Shown: piece after piece, positions 8,871 to 16,355 of the stretch | Layout of the letters: every line of letters starts with the position of its first letter | Position numbering within the stretch: position 1 is the first letter of the stretch | Assembly (NCBI GenBank): GCA_045587445.1 | Contig: JAZNCH010000051.1 | Coordinates: 1-27,385 of the forward strand | DNA: 27,385 nt | Source: RGIG1995 sp045587445 | GTDB lineage: Bacteria; Bacillota; Clostridia; Oscillospirales; CAG-272 | Direction: 5' to 3' | Made by a program: the position numbers and the translations under genes | The notes under the pieces: generated by a model | Seen by the model: only the letters and a program-made list of their open reading frames with translations | Database searches by the model: none | What the model was told of the DNA's origin: nothing

Positions 8871-8920
8871 ATGGAGGAAACTGCCGGTGTATTTTACATA
8901 CGGCGAGTTACAAGAAGATG
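8871..8920 (+). promoter_or_regulatory. Unusual nusA translation-initiation region
   Basis: The strong GGAGG (8873-8877) is 40 nt from the nusA ATG (8918). Between them a hairpin can form from GCCG/CGGC (8883-8886 with 8901-8904) and TGTA/TACA (8888-8891 with 8895-8898). Two mini-ORFs overlap: ATG 8871 to TGA 8921 (16 codons, ending in an ATGA overlap with nusA) and GTG 8887 to TAA 8937 (16 codons), nine bases after GGAGG. This suggests coupling or structure-dependent initiation; the nusA ATG itself has only AAGAAG nearby. Confidence 0.45.
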
Positions 8921-9946
8921 AACACGGAATTTTTTAACGCTCTCGATTTGCTTGAAAAAGAAAAGGGTATTCCGAAGGATTATATGCTTGAAAGAGTTGA
9001 AGCTGCCCTTGTATCCGCATTTAAGAGAGAACAGGGCGGGAATAGCAATGTAAAGGTTGTTCTTGATCCCGCAAAGAAAGATATGAAAGTATATGCTGTA
9101 AAGGATATTGTTGAGGTTGTTGAGGACCCCACCTTACAGATTTCTCTTGAAGATGCAAAGAAGATAAGCAAGAGGTCGGCTATCGGCGGTGTTGCTGAAG
9201 TAAAGCTTGACCCTAAGAATTTCAGAAGACTCAGTGCTACAACTGCTAAACAGGTTATTATTCAGGGGATCCGTGAAGCAGAGAGAAGCATAAGAGTGAG
9301 AGAATACGAAGATAAAAAAGAAGAGATTATTTCTGCTGTTGTTCAAAGAACAGATGCCGAGACAGGCGATGTTATCGTTGATACTGGAACAAGTATTGCG
9401 AAGATTTTGAAATCTGAGCTTATCCCCGGTGAAAAATTTGCCGACGGTTCTCGTGTAAAGGTTTTTGTTACCGAAGTGAGAAAAGAATCTTACGGTCCAT
9501 TGGTTACTCTTTCAAGAACTCATCCCGGAATGGTTAAGAGACTTTTTGAAATGGAAGTTCCCGAAATTCAGGACGGTACGGTTATTATAAAAGGTGTATC
9601 AAGAGAAGCGGGTTCAAGAACTAAGATTTCCGTTATGTCGAGAGACGAAAATGTTGATCCTATCGGAGCTTGTATCGGTAATCGCGGAATGAGAATATCA
9701 GGGATTGTTGAAGAGCTCGGCGGTGAAAAGATAGATATAATCAAGTACAGCGAAAACGTTGAAGAATATATCAAAGAAGCGCTTTCGCCCGCCAACGTAC
9801 GTCAGGTTATAGTTGACGGTGAGCGTTCTTGCCGAGTACTTGTTGATGATGACCAGTTGTCTCTTGCAATTGGCAAGGAAGGTCAGAATGCCCGACTTGC
9901 AGTAAGACTCACAGGTTTTAAGATCGATATTAAGACAGAACTTTAA
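8918..9946 (+). CDS. nusA: Transcription termination/antitermination factor NusA
   Basis: This 342-residue protein binds RNA polymerase and modulates pausing, intrinsic termination and antitermination. Domains in order are the N-terminal polymerase-binding domain (about 1-125), S1 (about 135-200), KH1 with IGNRG (253-257), and KH2 with IGKEGQN (318-324). It ends right after KH2, as in Gram-positive NusA, and lacks the C-terminal acidic repeats of the E. coli protein. The N-terminus MNTEFFNALDLLEKEKGIP matches clostridial NusA, which supports the ATG at 8918 despite a distant ribosome binding site. rnpM follows at 22 bp. Confidence 0.97.
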   Translation: MNTEFFNALDLLEKEKGIPKDYMLERVEAALVSAFKREQGGNSNVKVVLDPAKKDMKVYAVKDIVEVVEDPTLQISLEDAKKISKRSAIGGVAEVKLDPKNFRRLSATTAKQVIIQGIREAERSIRVREYEDKKEEIISAVVQRTDAETGDVIVDTGTSIAKILKSELIPGEKFADGSRVKVFVTEVRKESYGPLVTLSRTHPGMVKRLFEMEVPEIQDGTVIIKGVSREAGSRTKISVMSRDENVDPIGACIGNRGMRISGIVEELGGEKIDIIKYSENVEEYIKEALSPANVRQVIVDGERSCRVLVDDDQLSLAIGKEGQNARLAVRLTGFKIDIKTEL

Positions 9947-9968
9947 CTACAATATTCGGAGGTATATG

Positions 9969-10250
9969 ATGGGACAGCCGTTACCAAAGAAGAAAATTCC
10001 CGAAAGAAGATGCTCGGGGTGTGGAATGCCGTTTCCGAAACCCACGTTGTTAAGGGTCGTAAGAACCCCCGACGGAAGTGTGTCGCTTGATTTTACGGGT
10101 AAAAAATCGGGACGCGGAGCTTATGTGTGCAGAAGCGTTCAGTGTTTTAAGAAGGCAAGAAAAGCCAAGCGTTTTGAACGCAGTCTTGAATGTGAAATAC
10201 CCGAAGAAGTATACGATGCATTAGAAAGAGAGCTTTCAGAAAATGAGTAA
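9969..10250 (+). CDS. rnpM: RNase P modulator RnpM (YlxR, DUF448)
   Basis: This protein has 93 residues from the ATG at 9969. An ATG three bases earlier (9966) is also possible, but GGAGG at 9958-9962 is three bases from 9966 and six from 9969, so the second fits better. Landmarks are ERRCSGCG (C15, C18), a positively charged surface and the GRGAYVC motif of the YlxR family. Family members bind RNA, and the Bacillus protein has been described as a modulator of RNase P. It lies between nusA and ylxQ in the conserved order and overlaps the next gene by eight bases. Confidence 0.92.
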   Translation: MGQPLPKKKIPERRCSGCGMPFPKPTLLRVVRTPDGSVSLDFTGKKSGRGAYVCRSVQCFKKARKAKRFERSLECEIPEEVYDALERELSENE

Positions 10251-10551
10251 TGACAAATTGCTCGGAATGATGGGATTGGCTGCTCGTGCACGAAAGCTTG
10301 TTACGGGGACTGAGATAGTAACCGAAAAAATTAAGGCAAATAAAGGCGTTAGGCTTGTGTTGATAGCCTCCGATGTGTCACAAAACACATTAAAGAAACT
10401 TGTGAACTGTTGTGAATATTATGAGATAGAGTATATTCAATTGCAACGTACACAGGATGAGATGTCCAAAGCTGTCGGAAAAAGTTGTTTGACTTCTTCC
10501 GTGGCAATTCTTGATCGAAATTTTTCAGAAGCGATCAAAAAGCTGGTTTAA
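10243..10551 (+). CDS. L7Ae-family ribosomal/K-turn RNA-binding protein YlxQ
   Basis: This 102-residue protein has the L7Ae/L30e/S12e fold: KLLGMMGLAARARKLVTGTE at the start, then KGVRLVLIASDVSQNT and a C-terminal SVAILDRNFSEAI strand-helix. Bacterial members (YlxQ, YbxF) bind kink-turn RNA and may associate with ribosomes, but the physiological role of YlxQ is not settled. The ATG overlaps the end of rnpM, so translation is coupled. infB starts 12 bp after its stop. Placement between rnpM and infB is the standard Firmicutes arrangement. Confidence 0.9.
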   Translation: MSNDKLLGMMGLAARARKLVTGTEIVTEKIKANKGVRLVLIASDVSQNTLKKLVNCCEYYEIEYIQLQRTQDEMSKAVGKSCLTSSVAILDRNFSEAIKKLV

Positions 10552-10563
10552 AGAGGTGCTTAT

Positions 10564-13092
10564 ATGTTATCAAATCAAAAATACCGTATTAGTAATATAG
10601 CAAAGGATTTTGATGTAAAGAGCAAGGAATTGATTGAACTTCTTGATTCTTATGGATTGACCGGAAGAACTCATATGGCGGTTCTTACTCCCGATGAATT
10701 CGGAATAATTTTTAATCATCTTACGAATAAGGTTCAGTTTGAAGGAATCGGAAAATATATTGACGGCGAACTTAAGATAAAAGAACCTAAAAAAGCAGAA
10801 GCTCCCGTTGTTGAAAAGCAACAGGTTAACGCTGAAGTTAAAGCAGAGGTTCAGCCTACCGAAAAGAAAGCTGAAGCTCAAAAGGCGCCAGAGCAGAGGC
10901 CTCAAAAACAGGAAACCGCAAAGGTCGAAAAGAAACAAGGCACTACGCAGCAGCCTAATACAAAAGTTAACAATGTTGCTCTGAATGATCAGCAGAAAGA
11001 TAATGCAAATAAGAAGAAAGAGCAAAAGAAGCAGCCTGCACAGCAGAGACAGCACAGACAGGAGCTTAAGGTTGAAAGAGTTCTTCCCGATACGCCCGAC
11101 GCTGTAAGACAGAGCAACCACGTTGCAGGTACGAGAGTTGTTGATACAAGAGGAACTCACGTTGACCTTTCAAAGTACGACGAAAGACTCGAAACCTTTG
11201 TTCACGATCCCAAGATGAATTATGCCAATGAGCGTAAAAAGGTTAAGAAACAGAACAATAACAGCAAATACGACAAGAATAAGGATAAAGAAAAACTTGC
11301 TCTTGAAAAGATAAAGAAAGAAGAGCTTGAGAGAGCAAAGAAGCTTCAGCTTCAGATTACAGTTCCCGACGAAATTTCTGTCGGAGACCTTGCAGTAAGA
11401 ATGAAGGTTACGGCAGCCGAAACTATCAAGAGACTTATGAAACTTGGCATTATGGCTTCTGTTAACCAGATTATTGACTATGATACTGCGTTCTTGGTTG
11501 CTGATGAACTCGGAATCAAGGTATCAAAAGAAGTTGTTGTTACGATTGAAGAGAAGCTTTTTGATGAAAAGGAAGACAGTGAAGAAAATCTTGTAAAGAG
11601 AGCGCCTGTTGTATGTGTAATGGGGCACGTTGACCACGGTAAGACTTCGCTTCTTGACGCCATTCGCCATGCAAATGTAACTGCAGGAGAAGCAGGCGGT
11701 ATTACACAGCATATCGGTGCATATAGAGTTAATGTTCACGATCAGGATATTACGTTCCTTGATACCCCCGGACACGAAGCCTTTACTGCAATGCGTGCAA
11801 GAGGGGCTATGGCAACAGATATTGCTATACTTGTTGTTGCGGCAGATGACGGTATTATGCCTCAGACAGTAGAAGCTATCAACCACGCAAAAGCGGCGGG
11901 TATTGAAATAATCGTTGCTATAAACAAGATGGATAAACTCGGTGCTGACCCCGATAACATTAAACAGAATCTTACACAGTATGAACTTGTACCTGAAGAA
12001 TGGGGCGGCGACGTTATATGCGTACCTGTATCTGCTCTTACAAAGATGGGTATTGACGACCTTCTTGAAAACGTATTGCTTGTTGCTGAGGTTAAGGAAC
12101 TCAAGGCTAATCCCAACAGACGAGCAAAGGGTATAGTTATTGAATCTAAGCTTGACAAAGGAAGAGGTCCTGTTGCTACGGTGCTTGTTCAAACAGGCAC
12201 ACTTAAAGTTGGTGACGTTGTTATCGCGGGTACTGCGGTAGGTCACGTAAGAGCTATGCTTGACGATAAAGGTAAGAATATAAAGACTGCAGGACCTTCC
12301 GTTCCTGTAGAAATAGTCGGTTTGGCAGAAGTTCCCGAATCGGGCGACGAATTCAATGCAGTTGAAGATGAAAGAATGGCTCGTACGCTTGCAGATCAGC
12401 GAAGGACGAAGCAGAAAGAAGCTACATTTAAGGCTAATGCAAAGGTTTCTCTTGATGACCTTTTCGCTCAAATCAGCGAGGGAACAAAGGACCTTAATAT
12501 TATTGTTAAGGCAGACGTTAACGGTAGTGCTGAAGCTGTTAAGCAGTCTCTTGAAAAGCTTTCCAACAACGAGGTTAGAGTTAATGTTATTCATACTGCC
12601 GCAGGCGGTATTACAGAGGGCGACGTTATGCTTGCTGCTGCTTCAAATGCACTTATTATAGGTTTCCATGTGCGTCCCGACAAGAAGGCTATTGATTCAG
12701 CCGAAAGACAGGAAGTTGAAATTCGTACGTACCGTATAATTTACGAATGTATAGAAGAGATTGAAGCTGCTATGAAGGGGATGCTTGCTCCCGAATTTAA
12801 GGAAGAAGTACTTGGACACGCAGAAGTTCGTCAAACAATACACGTTCCCAAGGTTGGAACTATTGCAGGTTCTTACGTGCAGGACGGTAAGATTACAAGA
12901 AACAGCCAGATTCGTGTTGTACGTGACGGCGTAATTATATTTGAAGACAAGATAAGCTCCTTGAAGAGATTTAAGGACGACGCAAAGGAAGTTATGCAAG
13001 GCTTTGAATGCGGAGTCGGTCTTGAAAAATTCAACGATATTAAAGAAGGCGACATTCTCGAAGCTTTTGAAATGGTTGAAGTTAAGAAGTAA
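10564..13092 (+). CDS. infB: Translation initiation factor IF-2
   Basis: This 842-residue GTPase places initiator tRNA on the 30S subunit and promotes subunit joining. An N-terminal IF2N helix domain (1-60) is followed by a Lys/Gln/Ala/Glu-rich disordered linker (about 70-260) and a second IF2N domain (about 265-320). The G domain has GHVDHGKTS (354-362), DTPGH (400-404) and NKMDK (454-458); domains II, III and the C-terminal fMet-tRNA-binding barrel complete it. A GAGGTG ribosome binding site is at 10553-10558. No rbfA, nrnA or truB follows. A strong terminator lies 9-48 bp after the stop, so the operon ends here, unlike the usual arrangement. Confidence 0.98.
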   Translation: MLSNQKYRISNIAKDFDVKSKELIELLDSYGLTGRTHMAVLTPDEFGIIFNHLTNKVQFEGIGKYIDGELKIKEPKKAEAPVVEKQQVNAEVKAEVQPTEKKAEAQKAPEQRPQKQETAKVEKKQGTTQQPNTKVNNVALNDQQKDNANKKKEQKKQPAQQRQHRQELKVERVLPDTPDAVRQSNHVAGTRVVDTRGTHVDLSKYDERLETFVHDPKMNYANERKKVKKQNNNSKYDKNKDKEKLALEKIKKEELERAKKLQLQITVPDEISVGDLAVRMKVTAAETIKRLMKLGIMASVNQIIDYDTAFLVADELGIKVSKEVVVTIEEKLFDEKEDSEENLVKRAPVVCVMGHVDHGKTSLLDAIRHANVTAGEAGGITQHIGAYRVNVHDQDITFLDTPGHEAFTAMRARGAMATDIAILVVAADDGIMPQTVEAINHAKAAGIEIIVAINKMDKLGADPDNIKQNLTQYELVPEEWGGDVICVPVSALTKMGIDDLLENVLLVAEVKELKANPNRRAKGIVIESKLDKGRGPVATVLVQTGTLKVGDVVIAGTAVGHVRAMLDDKGKNIKTAGPSVPVEIVGLAEVPESGDEFNAVEDERMARTLADQRRTKQKEATFKANAKVSLDDLFAQISEGTKDLNIIVKADVNGSAEAVKQSLEKLSNNEVRVNVIHTAAGGITEGDVMLAAASNALIIGFHVRPDKKAIDSAERQEVEIRTYRIIYECIEEIEAAMKGMLAPEFKEEVLGHAEVRQTIHVPKVGTIAGSYVQDGKITRNSQIRVVRDGVIIFEDKISSLKRFKDDAKEVMQGFECGVGLEKFNDIKEGDILEAFEMVEVKK

Positions 13093-13101
13093 AATAAAAT
13101 T

Positions 13102-13140
13102 AAATGAGCTGTATCAAACATACGCGATACAGCTCATTTT
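13102..13140 (+). terminator. Intrinsic terminator after infB
   Basis: AAATGAGCTGTATC (13102-13115) pairs perfectly over 14 bp with GATACAGCTCATTT (13126-13139), with a 10-nt loop. The U-run is short (TTTT, including the stem end). It ends the rimP-infB operon 11 bp before the ygiQ ATG. Confidence 0.85.
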
Positions 13141-13151
13141 AGGGTGTTTGT

Positions 13152-15056
13152 ATGGATATAAATAGATTTTTGCCTACAACAAAATATGAGATGCAGTCAA
13201 AAGGGTGGGGACAGGCAGATTTTGTTTACGTAACCGGAGATGCTTACGTTGACCACCCGTCTTTTGGTGTTGCTATAATATCGCGTGTTCTTGAAGATGC
13301 GGGATTTAAGGTAGCTATTCTTTCTCAGCCCGATTATAAGACTGCTGAAAGTTTTAAAGAGTTTGGCAGGCCAAGACTTGGATTTCTTGTTACGAGTGGT
13401 AATATTGACTCTATGGTGGCTCACTATACAGCTTCAAAAAAGAAAAGGTCTTATGACTATTATTCTGCGGGCGGTAAGATGGGGAACAGGCCTGACAGAG
13501 CCGTTATAGTATACTGTAACAGAATAAGAGAGGCATACGGTGATATACCGATAATTATAGGCGGACTTGAGGCATCCTTACGCCGTTTCGCTCATTATGA
13601 TTACTGGGATGATAAGATAAGACGCTCTATACTTATTGATTCAAGAGCAGATATTTTATCGTATGGAATGGGCGAAAAATCGGTTTTACGTATTGCCGAG
13701 CTTATGGATAAAGGTGTACCCGTAAAAAAGATACGCGACGTCAGAGGTACGGCATACGTATGTAAAGCTGACGAAGATATACATTTCGAGTGTGCGGGCG
13801 GTTTTGATTTTAATGAACTGAAAGAAGATAAGAAAAAGTACGCAAACGCATTTTTTCTGCAGTATAAAGAGAATGATTATATAAACGGTAAGGCAGTTGT
13901 TGAATACTACGACGGAAAGATGTTGGTACAAAACCCGCCTATGCCGCCGCTTGAAAGGGAAGAGCTTGATAAGGTATATGCTCTGCCGTTTACAAGAGCT
14001 TATCACCCGAAGTATGAAAAAGACGGAGGGGTTCCCGGTATAAATGAGGTTGAATTTTCAATAACTCACAACAGAGGTTGTTTTGGTGCTTGTAATTTTT
14101 GCGCAATAGCTTTTCATCAGGGGAGAAGTGTGCGTTCAAGGAGCACGGATTCCGTTCTTGATGAAGCAAAGAAGATTACAAAAATGGACGGATTTAAGGG
14201 ATATATTCACGATGTTGGCGGCCCTACCGCTAATTTTAGATATCCGTCTTGCCAACTACAAAAAGAACACGGTGTTTGCAAAAACAAGAAGTGTTTAGCA
14301 CCTGCTCCGTGTAAGAATTTAAAAGTTAGTCACACCGAATTTCTTGATTTGTTGAGCAAAATAGAAAAGATTGACGGTGTAAAGAAAGTATTCATACGTT
14401 CGGGAATAAGGTTTGACTATCTTATGCTTGATAAAGACAATGGTTTCTTTAAAAAACTTGTAAGAGACCACGTAAGCGGACAGCTTAAGGTAGCTCCCGA
14501 GCATTGCTCGTCAAGAGTTTTAAGAATGATGGGTAAACCCGACTTTTCTGTATATGAATCATTCAGAAGACGCTTTTTTGAAATAACAAAGAGCATAGGA
14601 AAAGAGCAATATCTTGTGCCTTATCTAATGTCGAGCCACCCGGGAAGTACATTGAGCGATGCGGTGGAATTGGCTGTATATTTGAAGAAAAGCGGATATT
14701 CCCCCGAACAAGTACAGGATTTCTATCCTACTCCGGGTACTGCTTCTACGGTTATGTATTATACCGGTATTGACCCGTTTACAAGTAAATCTGTTTATGT
14801 GGCAAAGGATTACGAAGAAAAGAGAATGCAGAGAGCCTTACTGCAGTGGAACAGAAGAGAGAATTATGAGCTTGTAAGGACTGCTTTAGAAAAATGCGGC
14901 AGAACAGACCTTATAGGCTTCACAAAAGAGTGCCTTGTTCCGCCTTTAAATAAAAATACGGTAAAACGAGATGCACGGGCAAACAACTCAAAGAAGAATG
15001 TTTCTGCTAAAAAGAATACAAAAACAAACAGAAATAATTTCAAGAAAAAAAGATAA
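13152..15056 (+). CDS. ygiQ: YgiQ-family radical SAM protein (UPF0313)
   Basis: This 634-residue protein has an N-terminal B12-binding-like/UPF0313 region (about 1-290) and a radical SAM barrel. Its cluster motif is C310-x3-C314-x2-C317 in HNRGCFGACNFCAI. LAPAPC, KVAPEH, QVQDFYPTPGTASTVMYYT and the C-terminal LLQWNRRENYELV region are typical of YgiQ. A Lys/Asn-rich tail (about 605-634) ends it. The cluster would bind SAM and generate a deoxyadenosyl radical, but no substrate is established for the family. The AGGGTG ribosome binding site lies between the infB terminator and the ATG, and I see no clear promoter, so it may depend on readthrough from infB. A terminator follows. Confidence 0.93.
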   Translation: MDINRFLPTTKYEMQSKGWGQADFVYVTGDAYVDHPSFGVAIISRVLEDAGFKVAILSQPDYKTAESFKEFGRPRLGFLVTSGNIDSMVAHYTASKKKRSYDYYSAGGKMGNRPDRAVIVYCNRIREAYGDIPIIIGGLEASLRRFAHYDYWDDKIRRSILIDSRADILSYGMGEKSVLRIAELMDKGVPVKKIRDVRGTAYVCKADEDIHFECAGGFDFNELKEDKKKYANAFFLQYKENDYINGKAVVEYYDGKMLVQNPPMPPLEREELDKVYALPFTRAYHPKYEKDGGVPGINEVEFSITHNRGCFGACNFCAIAFHQGRSVRSRSTDSVLDEAKKITKMDGFKGYIHDVGGPTANFRYPSCQLQKEHGVCKNKKCLAPAPCKNLKVSHTEFLDLLSKIEKIDGVKKVFIRSGIRFDYLMLDKDNGFFKKLVRDHVSGQLKVAPEHCSSRVLRMMGKPDFSVYESFRRRFFEITKSIGKEQYLVPYLMSSHPGSTLSDAVELAVYLKKSGYSPEQVQDFYPTPGTASTVMYYTGIDPFTSKSVYVAKDYEEKRMQRALLQWNRRENYELVRTALEKCGRTDLIGFTKECLVPPLNKNTVKRDARANNSKKNVSAKKNTKTNRNNFKKKR

Positions 15057-15064
15057 CTATGTAT

Positions 15065-15084
15065 AAGCAAAATGTTGCTTTTTT
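15065..15084 (+). terminator. Intrinsic terminator after ygiQ
   Basis: AAGCAA (15065-15070), loop AATG and TTGCTT (15075-15080) are followed by four more T. The six-bp stem is short but the U-run is good, and it lies between the ygiQ stop and the rpsF promoter. Confidence 0.7.
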
Positions 15085-15103
15085 GTAAACTTTTTGAAAA
15101 TGG

Positions 15104-15132
15104 TTGACAAATTATGTTATATATAGTATTAT
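15104..15132 (+). promoter_or_regulatory. Promoter of the rpsF-ssb-rpsR operon
   Basis: Perfect TTGACA (15104-15109), 17-bp spacer, TATTAT (15127-15132). The predicted start near 15139 gives a leader of about 75 nt that contains the structured element at 15159-15205. Confidence 0.78.
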
Positions 15133-15158
15133 AAATAGACGAAACTTATTAACAGTTT

Positions 15159-15205
15159 CTTCCTTGCTGTATGCATAAGACATACGGCCAGAGTCCATAA
15201 GGAGG
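15159..15205 (+). promoter_or_regulatory. Structured rpsF leader able to sequester the ribosome binding site
   Basis: CTTCCTT (15159-15165) can pair with AAGGAGG (15199-15205), the rpsF ribosome binding site, over all seven positions (one G-U). Directly inside it, GCTGTATG (15166-15173) pairs with CATACGGC (15181-15188) over eight positions (one G-U) with loop CATAAGA. Ten unpaired bases (15189-15198) remain on the 3' side. An S6:S18-binding autoregulatory leader is known upstream of rpsF in many bacteria and this fold is a candidate. I do not see the published CCG element clearly unpaired, so equivalence is inferred. Confidence 0.6.
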
Positions 15206-15213
15206 TGTATTAA

Positions 15214-15510
15214 ATGGAGAAAATGAATGCGTCTTACGAGACTATATTCGTTGTTGATCTTCAGAAAGGTGAAGAGGAAGTAAAGGCTCTTGTAGAGAAG
15301 TTTACAAAGCTTATTGCTGACAACGGTGCAGTTGAGGAGGTTGACGAATGGGGCAAACGCAGACTTGCATATCCTATAAATGACCTTAACGAAGGTTATT
15401 ATGTGCTTGTTAAGTTTAACGCTCCTGCTCAATTCGTTTCTGAACTTGAGCGTATTTTCGGTATAACCGAAGGAATTATGCGTTCCATCGTAGTTAAGGC
15501 TGGAAAGTAA
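15214..15510 (+). CDS. rpsF: Small-subunit ribosomal protein S6
   Basis: This 98-residue protein has the expected S6 ferredoxin-like fold: YETIFVVDL at the N-terminus, then VDEWGKRRLAYPINDLNEGYYVLVKF in the middle and GITEGIMRSIVVKAGK at the end. S6 binds the central domain of 16S rRNA as a heterodimer with S18, whose gene is third in this operon. AAGGAGG at 15199-15205 precedes the ATG by eight bases. The upstream structured leader can mask that site, which suggests feedback control by the S6-S18 pair. ssb follows after 26 bp. Confidence 0.98.
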   Translation: MEKMNASYETIFVVDLQKGEEEVKALVEKFTKLIADNGAVEEVDEWGKRRLAYPINDLNEGYYVLVKFNAPAQFVSELERIFGITEGIMRSIVVKAGK

Positions 15511-15536
15511 GAAGTAAGAAAGAAGGGTAAAACACC

Positions 15537-15989
15537 ATGGCGAATTTTAATTTTAACAAAGTTATTCTCGGCGGACGTCTTACTGCTGATCCCGAACTTA
15601 AGACGACAACAAGCGGCATAGTGGTTACGTCATTTTCTATTGCTGTAACTCGTCGTTTTGCAAAATCTGCAGAAGGACAGGCTAATCAGCAGAGTGATTT
15701 TATTAACTGTGTTGCATGGAGAAACCAGGCTGAATTTATTACAAGATATTTCAGAAAGGGTAGCTCTATTTGTATAACCGGTTCGCTTCAGACAAGAACT
15801 TGGACTGACCAACAGAACAACAAGAGATATATTACAGAGGTTGTAGTTGATGAGGTTAATTTCGTTGACAGCAAGTCTGATAATAATCAGTACCAGAATT
15901 CAGCCGATAATTTCGGTGCGCCCTCTTACTCTACAGATTCAGCACCTGATTTTGAGGTTATAACCGGAGATCAGGATCTGCCTTTCTAA
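15537..15989 (+). CDS. ssb: Single-stranded DNA-binding protein SSB
   Basis: This 150-residue protein has an N-terminal OB fold (about 1-108) with FNKVILGGRLTADPELK, VAWRNQAEFITRYFRKGSSI and a VDEVNFVDSK closing strand. A short polar Asn/Gln/Ser-rich linker leads to the acidic tip DQDLPF, which docks recombination and replication partners. It coats single-stranded DNA during replication and repair, normally as a tetramer. An AGAAGGG ribosome binding site lies upstream. The rpsF-ssb-rpsR order is widely conserved in Firmicutes. The length is slightly under the Bacillus protein, mainly because of a short linker. Confidence 0.97.
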   Translation: MANFNFNKVILGGRLTADPELKTTTSGIVVTSFSIAVTRRFAKSAEGQANQQSDFINCVAWRNQAEFITRYFRKGSSICITGSLQTRTWTDQQNNKRYITEVVVDEVNFVDSKSDNNQYQNSADNFGAPSYSTDSAPDFEVITGDQDLPF

Positions 15990-16064
15990 TTTTGTTTAAG
16001 GCAGTATCATTCAAAGTGCATTGAAAAAACAATGCTAATCAGAAATTTACAGGAGGATGCAAAA

Positions 16065-16310
16065 ATGGATAGAGAACAGAAGTCTTTCCGCCAGAACAAC
16101 CGCAAGAGAAAAAAAGTTTGTCAGTTCTGCGCAGAAAAAATTGAACACATTGATTACAAAGACACAGCTCGTCTCAGAAAATATATCAGCGAACGTTCCA
16201 AGATTCTTCCCAGAAGAATTACAGGTACATGCGCAAAGCATCAGCGCCAGGTTACTATCGCTGTAAAGCGCGCTCGCCAGATCGCACTTTTGCCTTACGT
16301 TAGCGACTGA
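16065..16310 (+). CDS. rpsR: Small-subunit ribosomal protein S18
   Basis: This protein has 81 residues from the ATG at 16065, chosen because AGGAGG (16051-16056) lies eight bases upstream. The reading frame is open to an earlier ATG at 16032, which has no ribosome binding site. KVCQFC, YKDTARLRKYISERSKILPR and RRITGTCAKHQRQ are classic S18. C19, C22, C56 and H59 form a likely zinc site, making this the zinc-ribbon (C+) form of S18. It pairs with S6 in the platform of the 30S subunit. A strong bidirectional terminator follows. Confidence 0.97.
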   Translation: MDREQKSFRQNNRKRKKVCQFCAEKIEHIDYKDTARLRKYISERSKILPRRITGTCAKHQRQVTIAVKRARQIALLPYVSD

Positions 16311-16325
16311 TTTGAATTTTGCTAT

Positions 16326-16355
16326 AAAAAAGCCACACTTTTGTGTGGCTTTTTT
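16326..16355. terminator. Bidirectional terminator between rpsR and the YpeB-like gene
   Basis: AAAAAAGCCACAC (16326-16338) pairs perfectly with GTGTGGCTTTTTT (16343-16355) around TTTT. T-runs on both strands serve the two converging genes, and the minus-strand stop codon (16354-16356) lies inside it. Confidence 0.93.

Noticed and set aside
11524..12594. 356-codon open frame on the minus strand within infB
   Set aside because: It lies entirely antisense to the infB GTPase region, has cysteine- and asparagine-rich low-plausibility sequence and shows no recognisable motif. It is a shadow of the coding bias of infB.
13152..15056. Novel natural-product radical SAM enzyme
   Set aside because: Length and motifs match the widespread YgiQ/UPF0313 family, and no precursor peptide or biosynthetic genes are adjacent.
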